64,000 nt of DNA from JAZDGX01 sp964482205 (GCA_964482205.1 CAYZWI010000001.1:248001-312000), one strand, 5' to 3'. Shown: positions 1 to 8,536, numbered from the stretch's first letter. Numbers and translations are program-made. Notes: generated by a model from the letters alone, not told the origin.

Positions 1-1477
1 CGGCGGCGCGCTCCAGCGTGCCGAGCGCCGCTTCCACCGAGGAGCCGATTTCCTTCTGCAGCACCATGAGAAGCAGCGGCCAGGGCACTTCGGTGCGGCT
101 CTTTTGCCGGCTGGCGGCCGCGCGGCGCACGAAGGAGGAGACTTCCCGATAGAAATGCCGCTCCTCGGGCGAGAGATCGAGCGCGAGCGTCTGCACATCG
201 CGCCGGGGGAAGGGAATCGAAGTGCTGCTTCGAGTGGTGCGGATCATCACATCCGCGAGCAGGCGCGAGAGCTGGGGCGTGTTCTTCGGAAGGCGCCGGT
301 CGCCGCGCACGACGAATGATTGGCGAAAGCCGCGATAGGTTCCGAGCGCTCCCGGCCGCAGTAATGTGACGAGGTTGTAGAGCTCGCGCAGATCGTTCTG
401 CACCGGGGTCGCGGTGAGCAGGAGCAGGTACTTGAGGCTGAGCGAGTCGATGAACTTCCACGCCTGGGTCAGGTGATTGCGCAGGCGATGGGCCTCGTCG
501 ACGATGAGGAGGTCGAAGTCCGCTTCCGCGATCGCGCGCCGGTTCCGCGCGGATTTGGCGGTGTCGAGCGAGGCGATCAGCAGTTCGTGGCCCGCCCACG
601 GCATGCCGCGGCCGTGCACCTGGGCGGGCAGATCGAACTTGTGCTGCAATTCCTCGCGCCATTGCGTGACCAGTGACGCGGGCACGAGGATGAGCGTTTT
701 GCGCACGAGCCCGCGCAGGATGTACTCCTTCAGAATGAGACCCGCCTCGATCGTCTTTCCCAGGCCGACCTCGTCGGCGAGCAGCGCGCGGCCCTTCATC
801 TCGCGCAAGACGCGCAGGCAGGCGCGAATCTGGTGCTCGAGGCGTTGCACGTCGCGGGTGTGGTTCCAGGCGAGCAAACGCGCGAAACCGCGCTCGCGGC
901 GCAGCCGCAGCGCCTCGAGGTGCAGGAGGAAGGTCTGCGGGTCCGCGGGACGGCCGTCCTTCTTCAAGAAGGGCGCGAGGCTCTCCGCGTCGATGCGCAA
1001 GATCGTCGACCGCTCGAAGGGATAGGAGCGCAGATTCGCGAGCACGCTCGCGGAGATCGCCCTTTCAGAGTTCGCATCCGGAAACGGGGCCCGTTCCCCG
1101 GAGGCGTCGTCCGCAAAGATGTCGCCCGAGGAGAGCCGGGCGACATCGCCGCCCGAGAGAGTTGCCTGCGACGAAACCTCGTTCCGCGCGGCCGCCTTGG
1201 CGGAGATGGCTCCCCCCGAATCGTCCGGCCCCTTGCGCGCGGGCCCTTCGCCGGCCGCATTCCCGCGAGCCTTCCCGCTTGGGTCTTGCCTGGGCGGATG
1301 GTCGCCCAAGGGGGAGCTTCGCAGTTGCGGGTGGATGGATGTGACCTTGCGGACGGCATCCGAGAACGCGATTTCGAGGATGTCGAAGAAGTCTCGGGTA
1401 CGCACCTCCACCACGAGCCCCTCGCCGAAGGCCTCGTGATGGACATGGTCCCCGACCTTGTAGATCGTCTGCGTCAA
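1..1477 (-). CDS. SNF2-family DNA/RNA helicase (RapA-like), C-terminus beyond left edge
   Basis: ATP-dependent SF2 translocase. Reading in from the start there is a short basic-acidic N-terminal region with a 'VGDHVHHEAFGEG' strand motif, like the small domain appended to some UvrD/RapA-type helicases. The motor domain follows: motif I 'LLADEVGLGKTIEAGLI', motif Ia 'LVPASLVTQW', motif II 'VDEAHRLRN' and motif III 'LLTATPVQND'. About 490 codons are visible; the second RecA-like lobe lies outside the window. No in-frame ATG precedes the conserved region, so a TTG start is proposed at 1477, preceded by GGGGGA. TTG codons at 1486 and 1495 are alternatives. The DEVGLGKT form favours the RapA/HepA branch, but the exact substrate (RNA polymerase recycling versus DNA) is undetermined. 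Confidence 0.85.
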   Translation of the reverse strand, partial: MTQTIYKVGDHVHHEAFGEGLVVEVRTRDFFDILEIAFSDAVRKVTSIHPQLRSSPLGDHPPRQDPSGKARGNAAGEGPARKGPDDSGGAISAKAAARNEVSSQATLSGGDVARLSSGDIFADDASGERAPFPDANSERAISASVLANLRSYPFERSTILRIDAESLAPFLKKDGRPADPQTFLLHLEALRLRRERGFARLLAWNHTRDVQRLEHQIRACLRVLREMKGRALLADEVGLGKTIEAGLILKEYILRGLVRKTLILVPASLVTQWREELQHKFDLPAQVHGRGMPWAGHELLIASLDTAKSARNRRAIAEADFDLLIVDEAHRLRNHLTQAWKFIDSLSLKYLLLLTATPVQNDLRELYNLVTLLRPGALGTYRGFRQSFVVRGDRRLPKNTPQLSRLLADVMIRTTRSSTSIPFPRRDVQTLALDLSPEERHFYREVSSFVRRAAASRQKSRTEVPWPLLLMVLQKEIGSSVEAALGTLERAA

Positions 1478-1606
1478 CTGCCCCAATTCCCCCAAGGCAT
1501 CTCGACCGGAGCCGGACCGACAGTCGCTGGTTCGCGTCCCGGACAGAAAGGCGCTTCCCCGGACGACCGGTCTAGAAAAGGGGAAAGAGTGTAGCACGAA
1601 GGCAGG

Positions 1607-2269
1607 CTATTTGCCCGTATAAATGTGGACGCCCAGAGCGAGCATGGTGGTGGCGGTGGTGCCGTTTTCGTGGGCGTTCAGGTAGTACCCGGAAAGGGTT
1701 GCGTCGAGCGAGAAGGTGCGGGCGACGAAGTACTCGAGCCCGATTCCCAGGCGGCCCAGCACCCCTTCGTTGGGATAGGTCACCGTTTGCCCGGGTTCCA
1801 CCACATCTTCGGTCCCTTCCTGGACGATCTCGGGGCGATAGAAGCCCAGGCTGGCGATGACATAGGGGGTCCGCTTCAGCGGGCGCTGGATGTAGAAGTA
1901 GTAGTCGACCATGAGCGTCTGAAACTGGAGGTAGTCGGGCTTGCAGGAAGGGCACTCCGGGTCGACCAGGCTCACCGAGGACTGCTCCTGGAAGCGCTGC
2001 TGCTCGAAGGAAATGCCGAGGGCCTGGTTGCGGGAGATGTATTGCTTCACCCGCACGCTCACCCCCCGGCCGGGCTGGAAGACATCGGCCCAATCGGAAT
2101 CGATCCCCAGGAATCCGAACTGAAGCTGTCCGCCGATGCTGGGCGTCCCCCGGCGGTGCTCGTAGGCCTGCGCGGGAGGCGGCGCGATCGAAGAGAGGAC
2201 CGCAATCAGGCAGGCGGCCAGGAAGACATGGGGCAGGTTGCTCAGAAGAAGATGCTGCTTGCGGTCCAT
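1607..2269 (-). CDS. Predicted small outer-membrane beta-barrel protein
   Basis: A 220-residue exported protein. The N-terminus has a hydrophobic signal segment (about residues 14-35, 'FLAACLIAVLSSIA') ending in Ala-Gln-Ala. The mature part alternates polar and hydrophobic residues in 8-12 residue strands with Gly/Tyr/Phe, as in 8-stranded OmpW/OmpX-like barrels, and ends 'LALGVHIYTGK'. A Cys-x-x-Cys ('CPSC') sits near residue 107. The start at 2269 is supported by GGAGG a few bases upstream. It follows xerC by 37 bp on the same strand and precedes the helicase. No family is recognised with certainty; the barrel assignment is inferred from the pattern. Confidence 0.6.
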   Translation of the reverse strand: MDRKQHLLLSNLPHVFLAACLIAVLSSIAPPPAQAYEHRRGTPSIGGQLQFGFLGIDSDWADVFQPGRGVSVRVKQYISRNQALGISFEQQRFQEQSSVSLVDPECPSCKPDYLQFQTLMVDYYFYIQRPLKRTPYVIASLGFYRPEIVQEGTEDVVEPGQTVTYPNEGVLGRLGIGLEYFVARTFSLDATLSGYYLNAHENGTTATTMLALGVHIYTGK

Positions 2270-2306
2270 TCATCCTCCCTCGTCCCGGTCACGGCTCTTT
2301 TCGAAC

Positions 2307-3395
2307 TCATGAGCGCGGGTGGCATCGCTGGTGAACCGAGCGAAGATACGCCTCGTCCACGCTCGTGTAAATCTGCGTCGTCGCGAGCCTTGAATGGCCG
2401 AGCAGCTCCTGCACCACGCGCAAGGACGCTCCTCGATGGAGCATGTGCGTTGCGTAGGAATGGCGCAGCAGATGCGGGTGCACGCCATCGCCGAGTCCCG
2501 CTTCCCGCGCCCGCTTGCGCAGGATTTTCCAGAACCCCATGCGGGTGAGCGCTCCCCCGCGCGCATTGAGGAAGACCACATCGGGCTCCTCGATCCCGCG
2601 CTTCCGGCTCGCGACCAGTGCCGGTCGAACGACCCGAGTATAGTCGGCAAGCGCCTTCAGCGCGGGCGTCCCCAGGGGCACGAGCCGCACGCGCCGGCCC
2701 TTTCCCACCAGGCGGACCAGCCGTTCCTCCCAGAGGCAGTCCTGCAATTGCAGGCCGAGCAGCTCGCTCACGCGCGCGCCGGTGCCGTAGGCGCATTCCA
2801 TCAAGGCCCGGTCCCGTCCGGCGAGAAGGTCCTTGCCGTGGATCTTCTCGATCAGCGCCTGGGCCTGCTCTTCGGTCAGGGCGCGCGGAATGCGCAGCCA
2901 TCCTCGCGGGGCGGGCAATTCGCGGGAAGGATCGTCCGTCAGGATGCCTTCGTCGAGCAGGAAGGCGAAGTAAGTGCGCAGCGCCGAACGGGCCCGCGCG
3001 ACGCTCGAGGCGCGCCTTCCCCACTCATGCAGCGCGATCAAGTGCGCGCGCAGCATGTTCGTGTCGATGTGCGCCGGGCCGCGCACGCCCGACTCCGCCA
3101 GGCGTCGAAAGAGCGTGTGCAGGTCCGAGCGGTAGGCCCCCACCGTGCGAGGCGACGCGCCGCGCACGAGCTCGAGATGAAAGAGGAACTCCTCGAGCGA
3201 GCGCGTGAATCCGGCGGGCAGGGATGGCGGCTCGGGTGCGGATCTCGTGCGCTTCGGCGTGTGCTTTGCCGCGCGCTTCGGCGCGCCCTGCGGCGCAGGG
3301 TGCGACGCGGGCTTTGCCGTGCTCTGCGAGGCCGCCTTCGCCCTCGCGCGCGAGGGCGAAGGCGGAATCTCCGGAGTGGGCAGCGACTCAGTCAT
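2307..3395 (-). CDS. xerC: Tyrosine site-specific recombinase, XerC/XerD family
   Basis: A 362-residue tyrosine recombinase. After a low-complexity Lys/Pro/Ala/Ser N-terminal stretch (about residues 10-60) comes a SAM-like core-binding domain ('VRGASPRTVGAYRSDL'). The catalytic domain has all the expected residues: R208 in 'GTGARVSELL', K232, H308 and R311 in 'HPHLLRHSYATH', H334 in 'LLGHSRLATT', and nucleophile Y343 in 'QIYT'. The role is probably chromosome dimer resolution at dif, a housekeeping function, because no mobile genes adjoin it. XerC versus XerD cannot be settled from the sequence alone. The ATG at 3395 overlaps the uvrC stop by 8 bp (translational coupling). The open frame extends further upstream, but only inside uvrC. 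The N-terminal extension is about 60 residues longer than usual. Confidence 0.88.
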   Translation of the reverse strand: MTESLPTPEIPPSPSRARAKAASQSTAKPASHPAPQGAPKRAAKHTPKRTRSAPEPPSLPAGFTRSLEEFLFHLELVRGASPRTVGAYRSDLHTLFRRLAESGVRGPAHIDTNMLRAHLIALHEWGRRASSVARARSALRTYFAFLLDEGILTDDPSRELPAPRGWLRIPRALTEEQAQALIEKIHGKDLLAGRDRALMECAYGTGARVSELLGLQLQDCLWEERLVRLVGKGRRVRLVPLGTPALKALADYTRVVRPALVASRKRGIEEPDVVFLNARGGALTRMGFWKILRKRAREAGLGDGVHPHLLRHSYATHMLHRGASLRVVQELLGHSRLATTQIYTSVDEAYLRSVHQRCHPRS

Positions 3396-5487
3396 GCAAC
3401 CCGGCCTCCCGCAACACCGCGAGGATCCGCACCGACAGCGCGGGCCCGATGCCCGGGACCTTGCGGATCTCTTCCTCGCTTGCTCGCGCGAGTCCATCGA
3501 GACCGCCGAAGCGCGCGAGCAATTCCGCCGCCCTTCTTCGCCCCAGACCGGGCACGCGTTCGAGCGGCGAGCGGGCCACGCGCTTTCCGCGCAGATCGCG
3601 ATGATACCCGATCGCGAAGCGATGCGCCTCGTCGCGCACCCGCTGCAACAATTGAAGCGCAGGCGAGGAACGAGGGAGGTGAACGACCGGCGGCCGCGCG
3701 GAATCTTCGATGCCTGCGGCTTGGGGGGCACTGGCTGCGGGCGCATCGCGCGCGGTCTCCGGAAAATGGATCTCCTCTTCCCGCTTCGCGAGCCCGATGA
3801 GAGGAATCGCGGCGTAGCCTTCCCCTCTCAGCACGGACGCCGCGCGGTTCACCTGCCCGACCCCGCCGTCCACGAGAATCAGGTCGGGCGCCACCTCCCC
3901 TTCCGACAGCCGGCGCAGCCTGCGCCCCAGGATCTCTCCCAGCATCGCGAAGTCGTCGGCGCCTTCCACCGTGCGGATCTTGAACCGTCGGTACTCGCTC
4001 TTTCTCGGCCGGCCGTTCACGAAGAGCACCTTGGAGCCGACCGCGTTTCCCCCCTGCAGGTTGCTTACATCGTAGCCTTCGATGCGTTCGGGGGCGGCCG
4101 GCAAGCGCAGCGCCTCCTGCAAGGCGTAGACCTCGCTCGCCATGCGCGCGTCACGTCCGCGCTCGATGAGCTCGCGCTCTTCCAGGGTGAGATGCGCGTT
4201 CTCTTCCGCCGCGCGCAGGAGCGCCGCGTGACGCCCGCGAAGCGGCTTGCGCACGCGCACCTTGCGCCCCGCGCTCTCCGACAGCCATTGCATGACGAGA
4301 TCGGGATTGCGCGGCAGCACGCTCACCAGAAGCAAGGGCGGCACGCGCGTCTGCTGGCGGTAATGGTCGGCGAGGATCGCTTCCATCATGTCGGGGGGCT
4401 CGGCCTGTTCGGCGCGGGCGATCTCGACCCGGCGGCTCGCGATCACCGCCCCCTCGCGATGCGAGAGCACCGTCACCATCGCGCGCCCTCCGCGTACGAC
4501 GAGCCCGACCACATCGAGATCGGGGCGCATCACGTCGGCCATGCGCTGGCTTTCCATGAGCTGCTCGAGCCCGGCGATGTCGTCGCGCAGCTTGGCCGAT
4601 TCCTCGAAGCGCAACCCGCGCGCGTGCTCTTCCATGCGCGCGCGCCATTCGTCCAGCAGGTGCTGGCCGCGGCCTTCGAGGAAGTCGATCAAATTCTCGA
4701 CCGTCACGCGATACTGCTCGGGCGTGATCAATCCCGCGCAAGGACCGGGGCAGAGGCCGAGGTAATGATCGAGGCACGGCCGCTTCTTGTGGCGCATCTG
4801 ACGGTCCGAGCAGGTGCGCAACGGGAAGACCTTGCGCAGCGTGCGCAGGAGTTTACGCAGCTCCTTCACATGCGTGTAGGGGCCGAAGTAGCGCGAGCCG
4901 TCGGGAACGATCCGGCGCGTGAGGACGAGGCGCGGAAAGGGATCCTTGATGTCGATTTTCAGGAAGGGGAAACTCTTGTCGTCCTTGAGCAGCACATTGT
5001 AGCGAGGCGAGTAGGACTTCACGAGGCTCGCTTCCAGGATCAACGCCTCGGTCTCGCTCTGGGTCACGAGATAGTCGAAGTCGCGCACCTGCTCGAGAAG
5101 CTGCATGGTGCGCTCGGCCTGCGGCCGTCCGGCCGCGAAGTAGCTGCGCACGCGCGCGGGCAGGCGCTTGGCTTTGCCCACATAGAGCACTTTCCCCTGC
5201 TCGTTCTTGAAGAGATAGACGCCCGGCTTGTTTGGCAGGAGACGCAGTTTCTCGCGAATCACGGCGGGCCATTCGCCGTTGGCGGAAAGCGCGGCCGCTT
5301 CCGTGGGCGTTGAGGCATGGGGATCATCGGATGGCTGTTCGGGGCGCGAGGCGTGGATGGAGTCGGATGCCTGCCCCGGCTTCACCCGCTTGGAGTGATC
5401 CCTGTGGCGCGCGATTCGCCTTCCCCTGTAGCCCTCCAAATCGCGAGGCGAATCGTCGGGCTTGGGGCTCTGCGCTTCGTCTGGCAT
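3388..5487 (-). CDS. uvrC: UvrABC excinuclease subunit C
   Basis: Nucleotide excision repair endonuclease that makes both incisions in the UvrB-DNA complex. Domains in order: a GIY-YIG nuclease ('KPGVYLFKNEQG' followed by 'VLYVGKAK', starting about residue 88); a Cys cluster; a UVR domain binding UvrB ('RFEESAKLRDDIAGLE'); a RNase H-like C-terminal nuclease ('LILVDGGVGQVNRA'); and two helix-hairpin-helix units ('VPGLGRRRAAELL', 'VPGIGPALSVRIL'). At 699 residues it is about 80 longer than typical because of a charged, His/Ser/Pro-rich N-terminus. The ATG at 5487 lacks a clear ribosome site, and a GTG near 5262, just before 'IREKLRLLP', would give the usual length. It is the upstream partner of the recombinase gene. 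Confidence 0.95.
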   Translation of the reverse strand: MPDEAQSPKPDDSPRDLEGYRGRRIARHRDHSKRVKPGQASDSIHASRPEQPSDDPHASTPTEAAALSANGEWPAVIREKLRLLPNKPGVYLFKNEQGKVLYVGKAKRLPARVRSYFAAGRPQAERTMQLLEQVRDFDYLVTQSETEALILEASLVKSYSPRYNVLLKDDKSFPFLKIDIKDPFPRLVLTRRIVPDGSRYFGPYTHVKELRKLLRTLRKVFPLRTCSDRQMRHKKRPCLDHYLGLCPGPCAGLITPEQYRVTVENLIDFLEGRGQHLLDEWRARMEEHARGLRFEESAKLRDDIAGLEQLMESQRMADVMRPDLDVVGLVVRGGRAMVTVLSHREGAVIASRRVEIARAEQAEPPDMMEAILADHYRQQTRVPPLLLVSVLPRNPDLVMQWLSESAGRKVRVRKPLRGRHAALLRAAEENAHLTLEERELIERGRDARMASEVYALQEALRLPAAPERIEGYDVSNLQGGNAVGSKVLFVNGRPRKSEYRRFKIRTVEGADDFAMLGEILGRRLRRLSEGEVAPDLILVDGGVGQVNRAASVLRGEGYAAIPLIGLAKREEEIHFPETARDAPAASAPQAAGIEDSARPPVVHLPRSSPALQLLQRVRDEAHRFAIGYHRDLRGKRVARSPLERVPGLGRRRAAELLARFGGLDGLARASEEEIRKVPGIGPALSVRILAVLREAGLHD

Positions 5488-5660
5488 CGGCAACTGAACC
5501 GGGCTCCGTTCTCCTCGTGCTTCTCGTGCTTCTCAACGCCATGGCCGTCGGAGGCCTCACCTGGCGTCATTCTGCTCGACGACCGCCGAGAGAATACCCC
5601 GGGCGGGCCTGGCCGTTGCCGGTTCTCTCGCCGGCCATCGGATGGGTTCGGGTCTTGTCG

Positions 5661-5799
5661 TTGGCAAGTCGTATCCCGAGCTGCAGCAGTCCTTCACTCG
5701 AACGCCGTAAGTCCTTGCCCTCGCCGCGACTCGAACGCGGGGCCTGTGGGTTGGGAAACCGCCGCTCCATCCTGCTGAGCTACGAGAGCGCAAGAGGTT
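5661..5799. repeat. Direct duplication, copy A (139 bp), degraded
   Basis: Matches 6543-6681 over the same length without net insertions or deletions. Shared blocks include 'ttggcaag', 'gagctgcagcag', 'gccgtaagtccttgccct', the T-arm of the tRNA, and the closing 'gcgcaagaggtt'. Copy A holds a tRNA-like sequence with a disrupted anticodon stem. The two copies flank the glsB-type gene, about 740 bp apart. Confidence 0.85.
5716..5789 (-). pseudogene. tRNA-Arg-derived pseudogene (anticodon position reads CCC)
   Basis: A 74-nt cloverleaf related to the tRNA-Arg(CCT) at 6598-6671. The acceptor stem is kept apart from one G-U pair, and the D arm and T arm are identical or nearly so ('CCGCG TTCGAGT CGCGG'). 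The anticodon arm reads GCGGT-TTCCCAA-CCCAC, giving two mismatches and a CCC triplet in place of CCT. Mis-pairing of the anticodon stem argues for a dead copy. If expressed, it would be an Arg-type body with a Gly anticodon. Confidence 0.7.
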
Positions 5800-5950
5800 G
5801 CCGGACCGAGCGCCCGACGCGGTCTTGGGTCCCCGAGTTTTTGTCGCCGGCCGGTTCCGGGCGATAGCACAACGGGAGTGAACACCCCAGCCGGCGCATG
5901 CTGTCGCTTTCATGGATCCAGGCCCAGTCACGAAACGAGGAACCATAGGG

Positions 5951-6202
5951 TCAGCGCACCATGCGCAGGATCAGGAGCAGCACCACGGCGCCGACGATCG
6001 ACATCAGGAAGCCCGCGCGCTCGAATTTCGCTCCCGGTTCGGACTTCCGGAACATGCGCGAGATCAGCGCGCCGATGATCGAGCCTGCAATGCCGACCAG
6101 GATCGTCGGCACGAATCCCATCTGATCGTCGCCGATCAGGACCGCGCGCGCGATGAGGCCGACGACGAATCCCACGAGAATCGCCCAAAGAATCGTGAAC
6201 AT
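5951..6202 (-). CDS. GlsB/YeaQ/YmgE-family small stress-associated membrane protein
   Basis: An 83-residue integral membrane protein with three hydrophobic helices: 'ILWAILVGFVVGLIARAVL', 'GFVPTILVGIAGSIIGALI' and 'GFLMSIVGAVVLLLILRM'. The Gly-rich helix pattern and the 'GLIAR' turn are those of the transglycosylase-associated/GlsB family. Members are often induced by general stress, but their biochemical role is unknown. The start at 6202 is fixed by a strong GGGGAGGATC ribosome site, although the frame stays open upstream to 6535. The gene sits alone between the two tRNA-Arg copies. Confidence 0.85.
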   Translation of the reverse strand: MFTILWAILVGFVVGLIARAVLIGDDQMGFVPTILVGIAGSIIGALISRMFRKSEPGAKFERAGFLMSIVGAVVLLLILRMVR

Positions 6203-6542
6203 CTGATCCTCCCCCCCAATGTCGGTCGAGTGTTTCCATGCGCAGAGGGCCGGGCGGCAAGGCTCGTTCCCCCGACGCGCGGCGATTATGGCATCCGTTG
6301 CGGATCGTGTCAGGCGGGAATCCCCAGAGATGAATGGCTGGAAAGACCGGATGGAGGCATCGGATGGGGAATTCCTGCTCGGACATGGCCCGGGCAGGTT
6401 CTCTGAAAATGCGCGGAGGCGAGCCACCCTCAGCAGGAAGCCGCCCCGCGGACCGAACGGACGAGGAGAACCGGAATCAGCGAATGAATGTGATCGGGTT
6501 GGTCCGGGTTCTTTCTCGAGCGCCTCGGCTCGCAAGTTGCGG
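6203..6542. other. Non-coding spacer upstream of the glsB-type gene
   Basis: About 340 bp with no convincing gene on either strand. The frames open here lack family resemblance. It contains the ribosome site for the glsB-type gene at its left end and ends at duplication copy B. No clear promoter hexamers were found. Confidence 0.5.
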
Positions 6543-6681
6543 TTGGCAAGATGTAGCCGGAGCTGCAGCAGTTTTTCACTCGTAAGCCGTAAGTCCTTGC
6601 CCTCGCCGCGACTCGAACGCGGGGCCTGCGGTTTAGGAAACCGCCGCTCTATCCTGCTGAGCTACGAGGGCGCAAGAGGTT
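6543..6681. repeat. Direct duplication, copy B (139 bp), with intact tRNA-Arg
   Basis: Partner of 5661-5799. It carries the intact tRNA-Arg(CCT) plus about 55 bp of sequence downstream of the tRNA 3' end. Divergence is concentrated outside the T arm and D arm. Confidence 0.85.
6598..6671 (-). tRNA. tRNA-Arg (anticodon CCT)
   Basis: A 74-nt cloverleaf: acceptor GCCCTCG/CGAGGGC, D stem GCTC/GAGC, anticodon arm GCGGT-TTCCTAA-ACCGC (anticodon CCT), T arm CCGCG-TTCGAGT-CGCGG, discriminator A. The CCA end is not encoded. It reads AGG codons. Confidence 0.95.
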
Positions 6682-6814
6682 AGGAGGATACCTCACGCGA
6701 ACCGTACACGGCCGGCACACAGTGAAGCTTCTTGGCATCCGCCGCAAGCAGCTTGTATGAGAGCTGGCTTCCGGCGCGCGAGTCCCCTGTCCGCAGGCCC
6801 CGGGCGCTTCCATC

Positions 6815-6853
6815 AGGCCTATGCCGCTGCAACCAGGCCTCTACCGCTGCAAC
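6815..6853. repeat. 20-bp tandem repeat spanning a stop codon
   Basis: Two adjacent copies of 'aggcctNtNccgctgcaac' (6815-6834 and 6835-6853). The right copy contains the last codons and stop of the 530-residue exported protein; the left copy lies just downstream. It looks like a small tandem duplication of the gene end. Confidence 0.75.
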
Positions 6854-8433
6854 ACGAGCGACCGCCTCCCGATCTCCTGATGCCCCGAAAGCAGGCGGAC
6901 ATAGTAGATGCCGCTCGGCACTTCGATCCCGCGGTAGTCGCGGCCGGACCAATGGAGCTGGCCCTTCTCGGCCGGGTGATCTTGCGACCACAGGCGCCTT
7001 CCATCGACGCTGACGATCTCCACCCGGATCGGTTCGCTGCGGGGAGCGGATTCCCAACGGATTTGTGCTCCGTCGCGCGCGGGGTTCGGAGAGACACTGA
7101 GCGTCGCGAGGCGAGGCGCTTCGGGGGCGGAGTCCACGCTCGCCGCCCCTTCCCTGCCGATGCCCCAGAAGTAGAGGTTATCGGCCCCGACCGCGCTGTA
7201 GAGCGCGCCCGGCCTCAGGCTCAGGCGAACCTGCGCGAGGTCCTCGGCGTCCGCCGCCCCGGTGTAGACGTGCGCCCCATCGATCAGGATCGACCAGGTG
7301 TCCTCGATCATGTTCATGGCGATCAGCACGTGGACGGGGGTGCCCCACTGGTAGTAGCCGAGCAATCCGACGTTCTCCGGACCTTGGATGGTGCCGTCAA
7401 TGTGGAAGGACACGTAATGGATTGAAGGGGAATCGAAGTAGATCGTGAAAACGTCGCCGACGCCGAGAGTCTGGACGAGCACGTCGACGGACAGGACGTA
7501 TTCGTCGTACTTGTCCGGAAAGCCGTCGGGGTAGTCTGGAGAAACGCAGAACCAGAGCTGGTCATAGCCCTCATTCATGTTACCGAACCTGCACGGTTGC
7601 TCGTTGAGCGCGCCCAGCGTGTCCACGACCGTCGGGTCGCCGAAGGCAATGCGCGTCGGAACCTTGCGCGGCGCGGGACCGGCACCCAGGACGGGCGGTT
7701 GCGCGATGTGATGAGGCGGCGATCCGTAGTCGACATCGTAGAGCAGGTCCGTGAACGGAGGAAGTGCGCCACCATATAGTCTGAGATCGTCGACAGCCGC
7801 GCGATTCGCAACATTCACGCCGTTCAGATTCAGGCGGATAGCCCGCAAGTAGGTGCCGTCCAAGGGGCCGGTGTGAACGAGACTCCCATCCAGCCGGATG
7901 CTCCATGTCGCGGCGTCGCAGTCCAACTCCGCTTCCAGGTGGACCGGCGTTCCCGGATCGTAATGGCCGATCGTCTCACCGGTTGGGTGGAGCCGGATGT
8001 CTCCCGAGGAATAGAACTCGACGACGTTGACGGTCGGGCAGTCGAAGAACACCCGGAACAAATCCGGGGCCGACATCGACTCGATGAGCACATCCATCTC
8101 GGCGATGTAGACGGAGTAGGCCGCGGGAAAGCCGTCCGGCTGGCTCGGATCGACGGCGAACTGGAGCTGGTCGTATCCCGTCGTGCCGTTGCCGAATTCG
8201 CAAGGCTGCTCCGTCATGGCTCCCAGGGCGTCCACGACCGTCGGATCGCCCAAGACGACGCTCGTGGGAGTCTTGCGCGGAGCCGGTGCCGCGCCGACGA
8301 CCGGAGCGCTCCCGGCCAGATGGGGCGGCTGTCCGAAGTCCACATCGTAGAGCAGCCTGATCTGAGCAGCAGCGTCGCTCACCATGAGCAGCGCGGCTGC
8401 GAGTCCCACCAGAAGGAACAGGCGGCATCTCAT
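6841..8433 (-). CDS. Secreted protein with two tandem homologous modules and a FlgD-like C-terminal domain
   Basis: A 530-residue exported protein of unknown function. There is a signal peptide at residues 1-23 ('LFLLVGLAAALLMVSDAAAQ'). Two roughly 200-residue modules follow, from about residue 25 and about residue 232. Each opens with a 'LLYDVDFG.PPH' type segment, then '.P.APRK.PT', 'FGDPTVVD.LGA' and 'EQPC.FGN'. Each continues with a jelly-roll-like beta pattern ending in 'W.I..DG..V.TG', as in concanavalin-like sugar-binding folds. The C-terminal 85 residues form a FlgD-like Ig domain ('SVSPNPARDG', 'VPSGIYYVRLLSG') ending 'LVLQR'. A strong GGAGGAGG ribosome site precedes the ATG at 8433. 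It is probably surface-displayed or released; the ligand is unknown. Confidence 0.75.
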   Translation of the reverse strand: MRCRLFLLVGLAAALLMVSDAAAQIRLLYDVDFGQPPHLAGSAPVVGAAPAPRKTPTSVVLGDPTVVDALGAMTEQPCEFGNGTTGYDQLQFAVDPSQPDGFPAAYSVYIAEMDVLIESMSAPDLFRVFFDCPTVNVVEFYSSGDIRLHPTGETIGHYDPGTPVHLEAELDCDAATWSIRLDGSLVHTGPLDGTYLRAIRLNLNGVNVANRAAVDDLRLYGGALPPFTDLLYDVDYGSPPHHIAQPPVLGAGPAPRKVPTRIAFGDPTVVDTLGALNEQPCRFGNMNEGYDQLWFCVSPDYPDGFPDKYDEYVLSVDVLVQTLGVGDVFTIYFDSPSIHYVSFHIDGTIQGPENVGLLGYYQWGTPVHVLIAMNMIEDTWSILIDGAHVYTGAADAEDLAQVRLSLRPGALYSAVGADNLYFWGIGREGAASVDSAPEAPRLATLSVSPNPARDGAQIRWESAPRSEPIRVEIVSVDGRRLWSQDHPAEKGQLHWSGRDYRGIEVPSGIYYVRLLSGHQEIGRRSLVLQR

Positions 8434-8536
8434 CGGGAACCCTCCTCCTGTTAGATGTTGACGATGCGCAAAAACTCTGACGATGCCCCAGGATCGAGGC
8501 CAAGCTCCATGCCTGCTCGAGCGGTTCGCCCTCCCC

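Noticed and set aside
3396..3746. N-terminal extension of the recombinase frame to 479 residues
   Set aside because: It lies wholly inside uvrC and has no recombinase homology; the ATG at 3395 with uvrC overlap is the natural start.
3205..5313. A 702-codon plus-strand open frame opposite uvrC
   Set aside because: No family motifs and His/Arg-rich shadow composition; uvrC on minus has all expected domains.
5951..6535. 194-codon version of the glsB-type gene
   Set aside because: The first 111 codons are basic and unlike the family; the strong ribosome site sits before the ATG at 6202.
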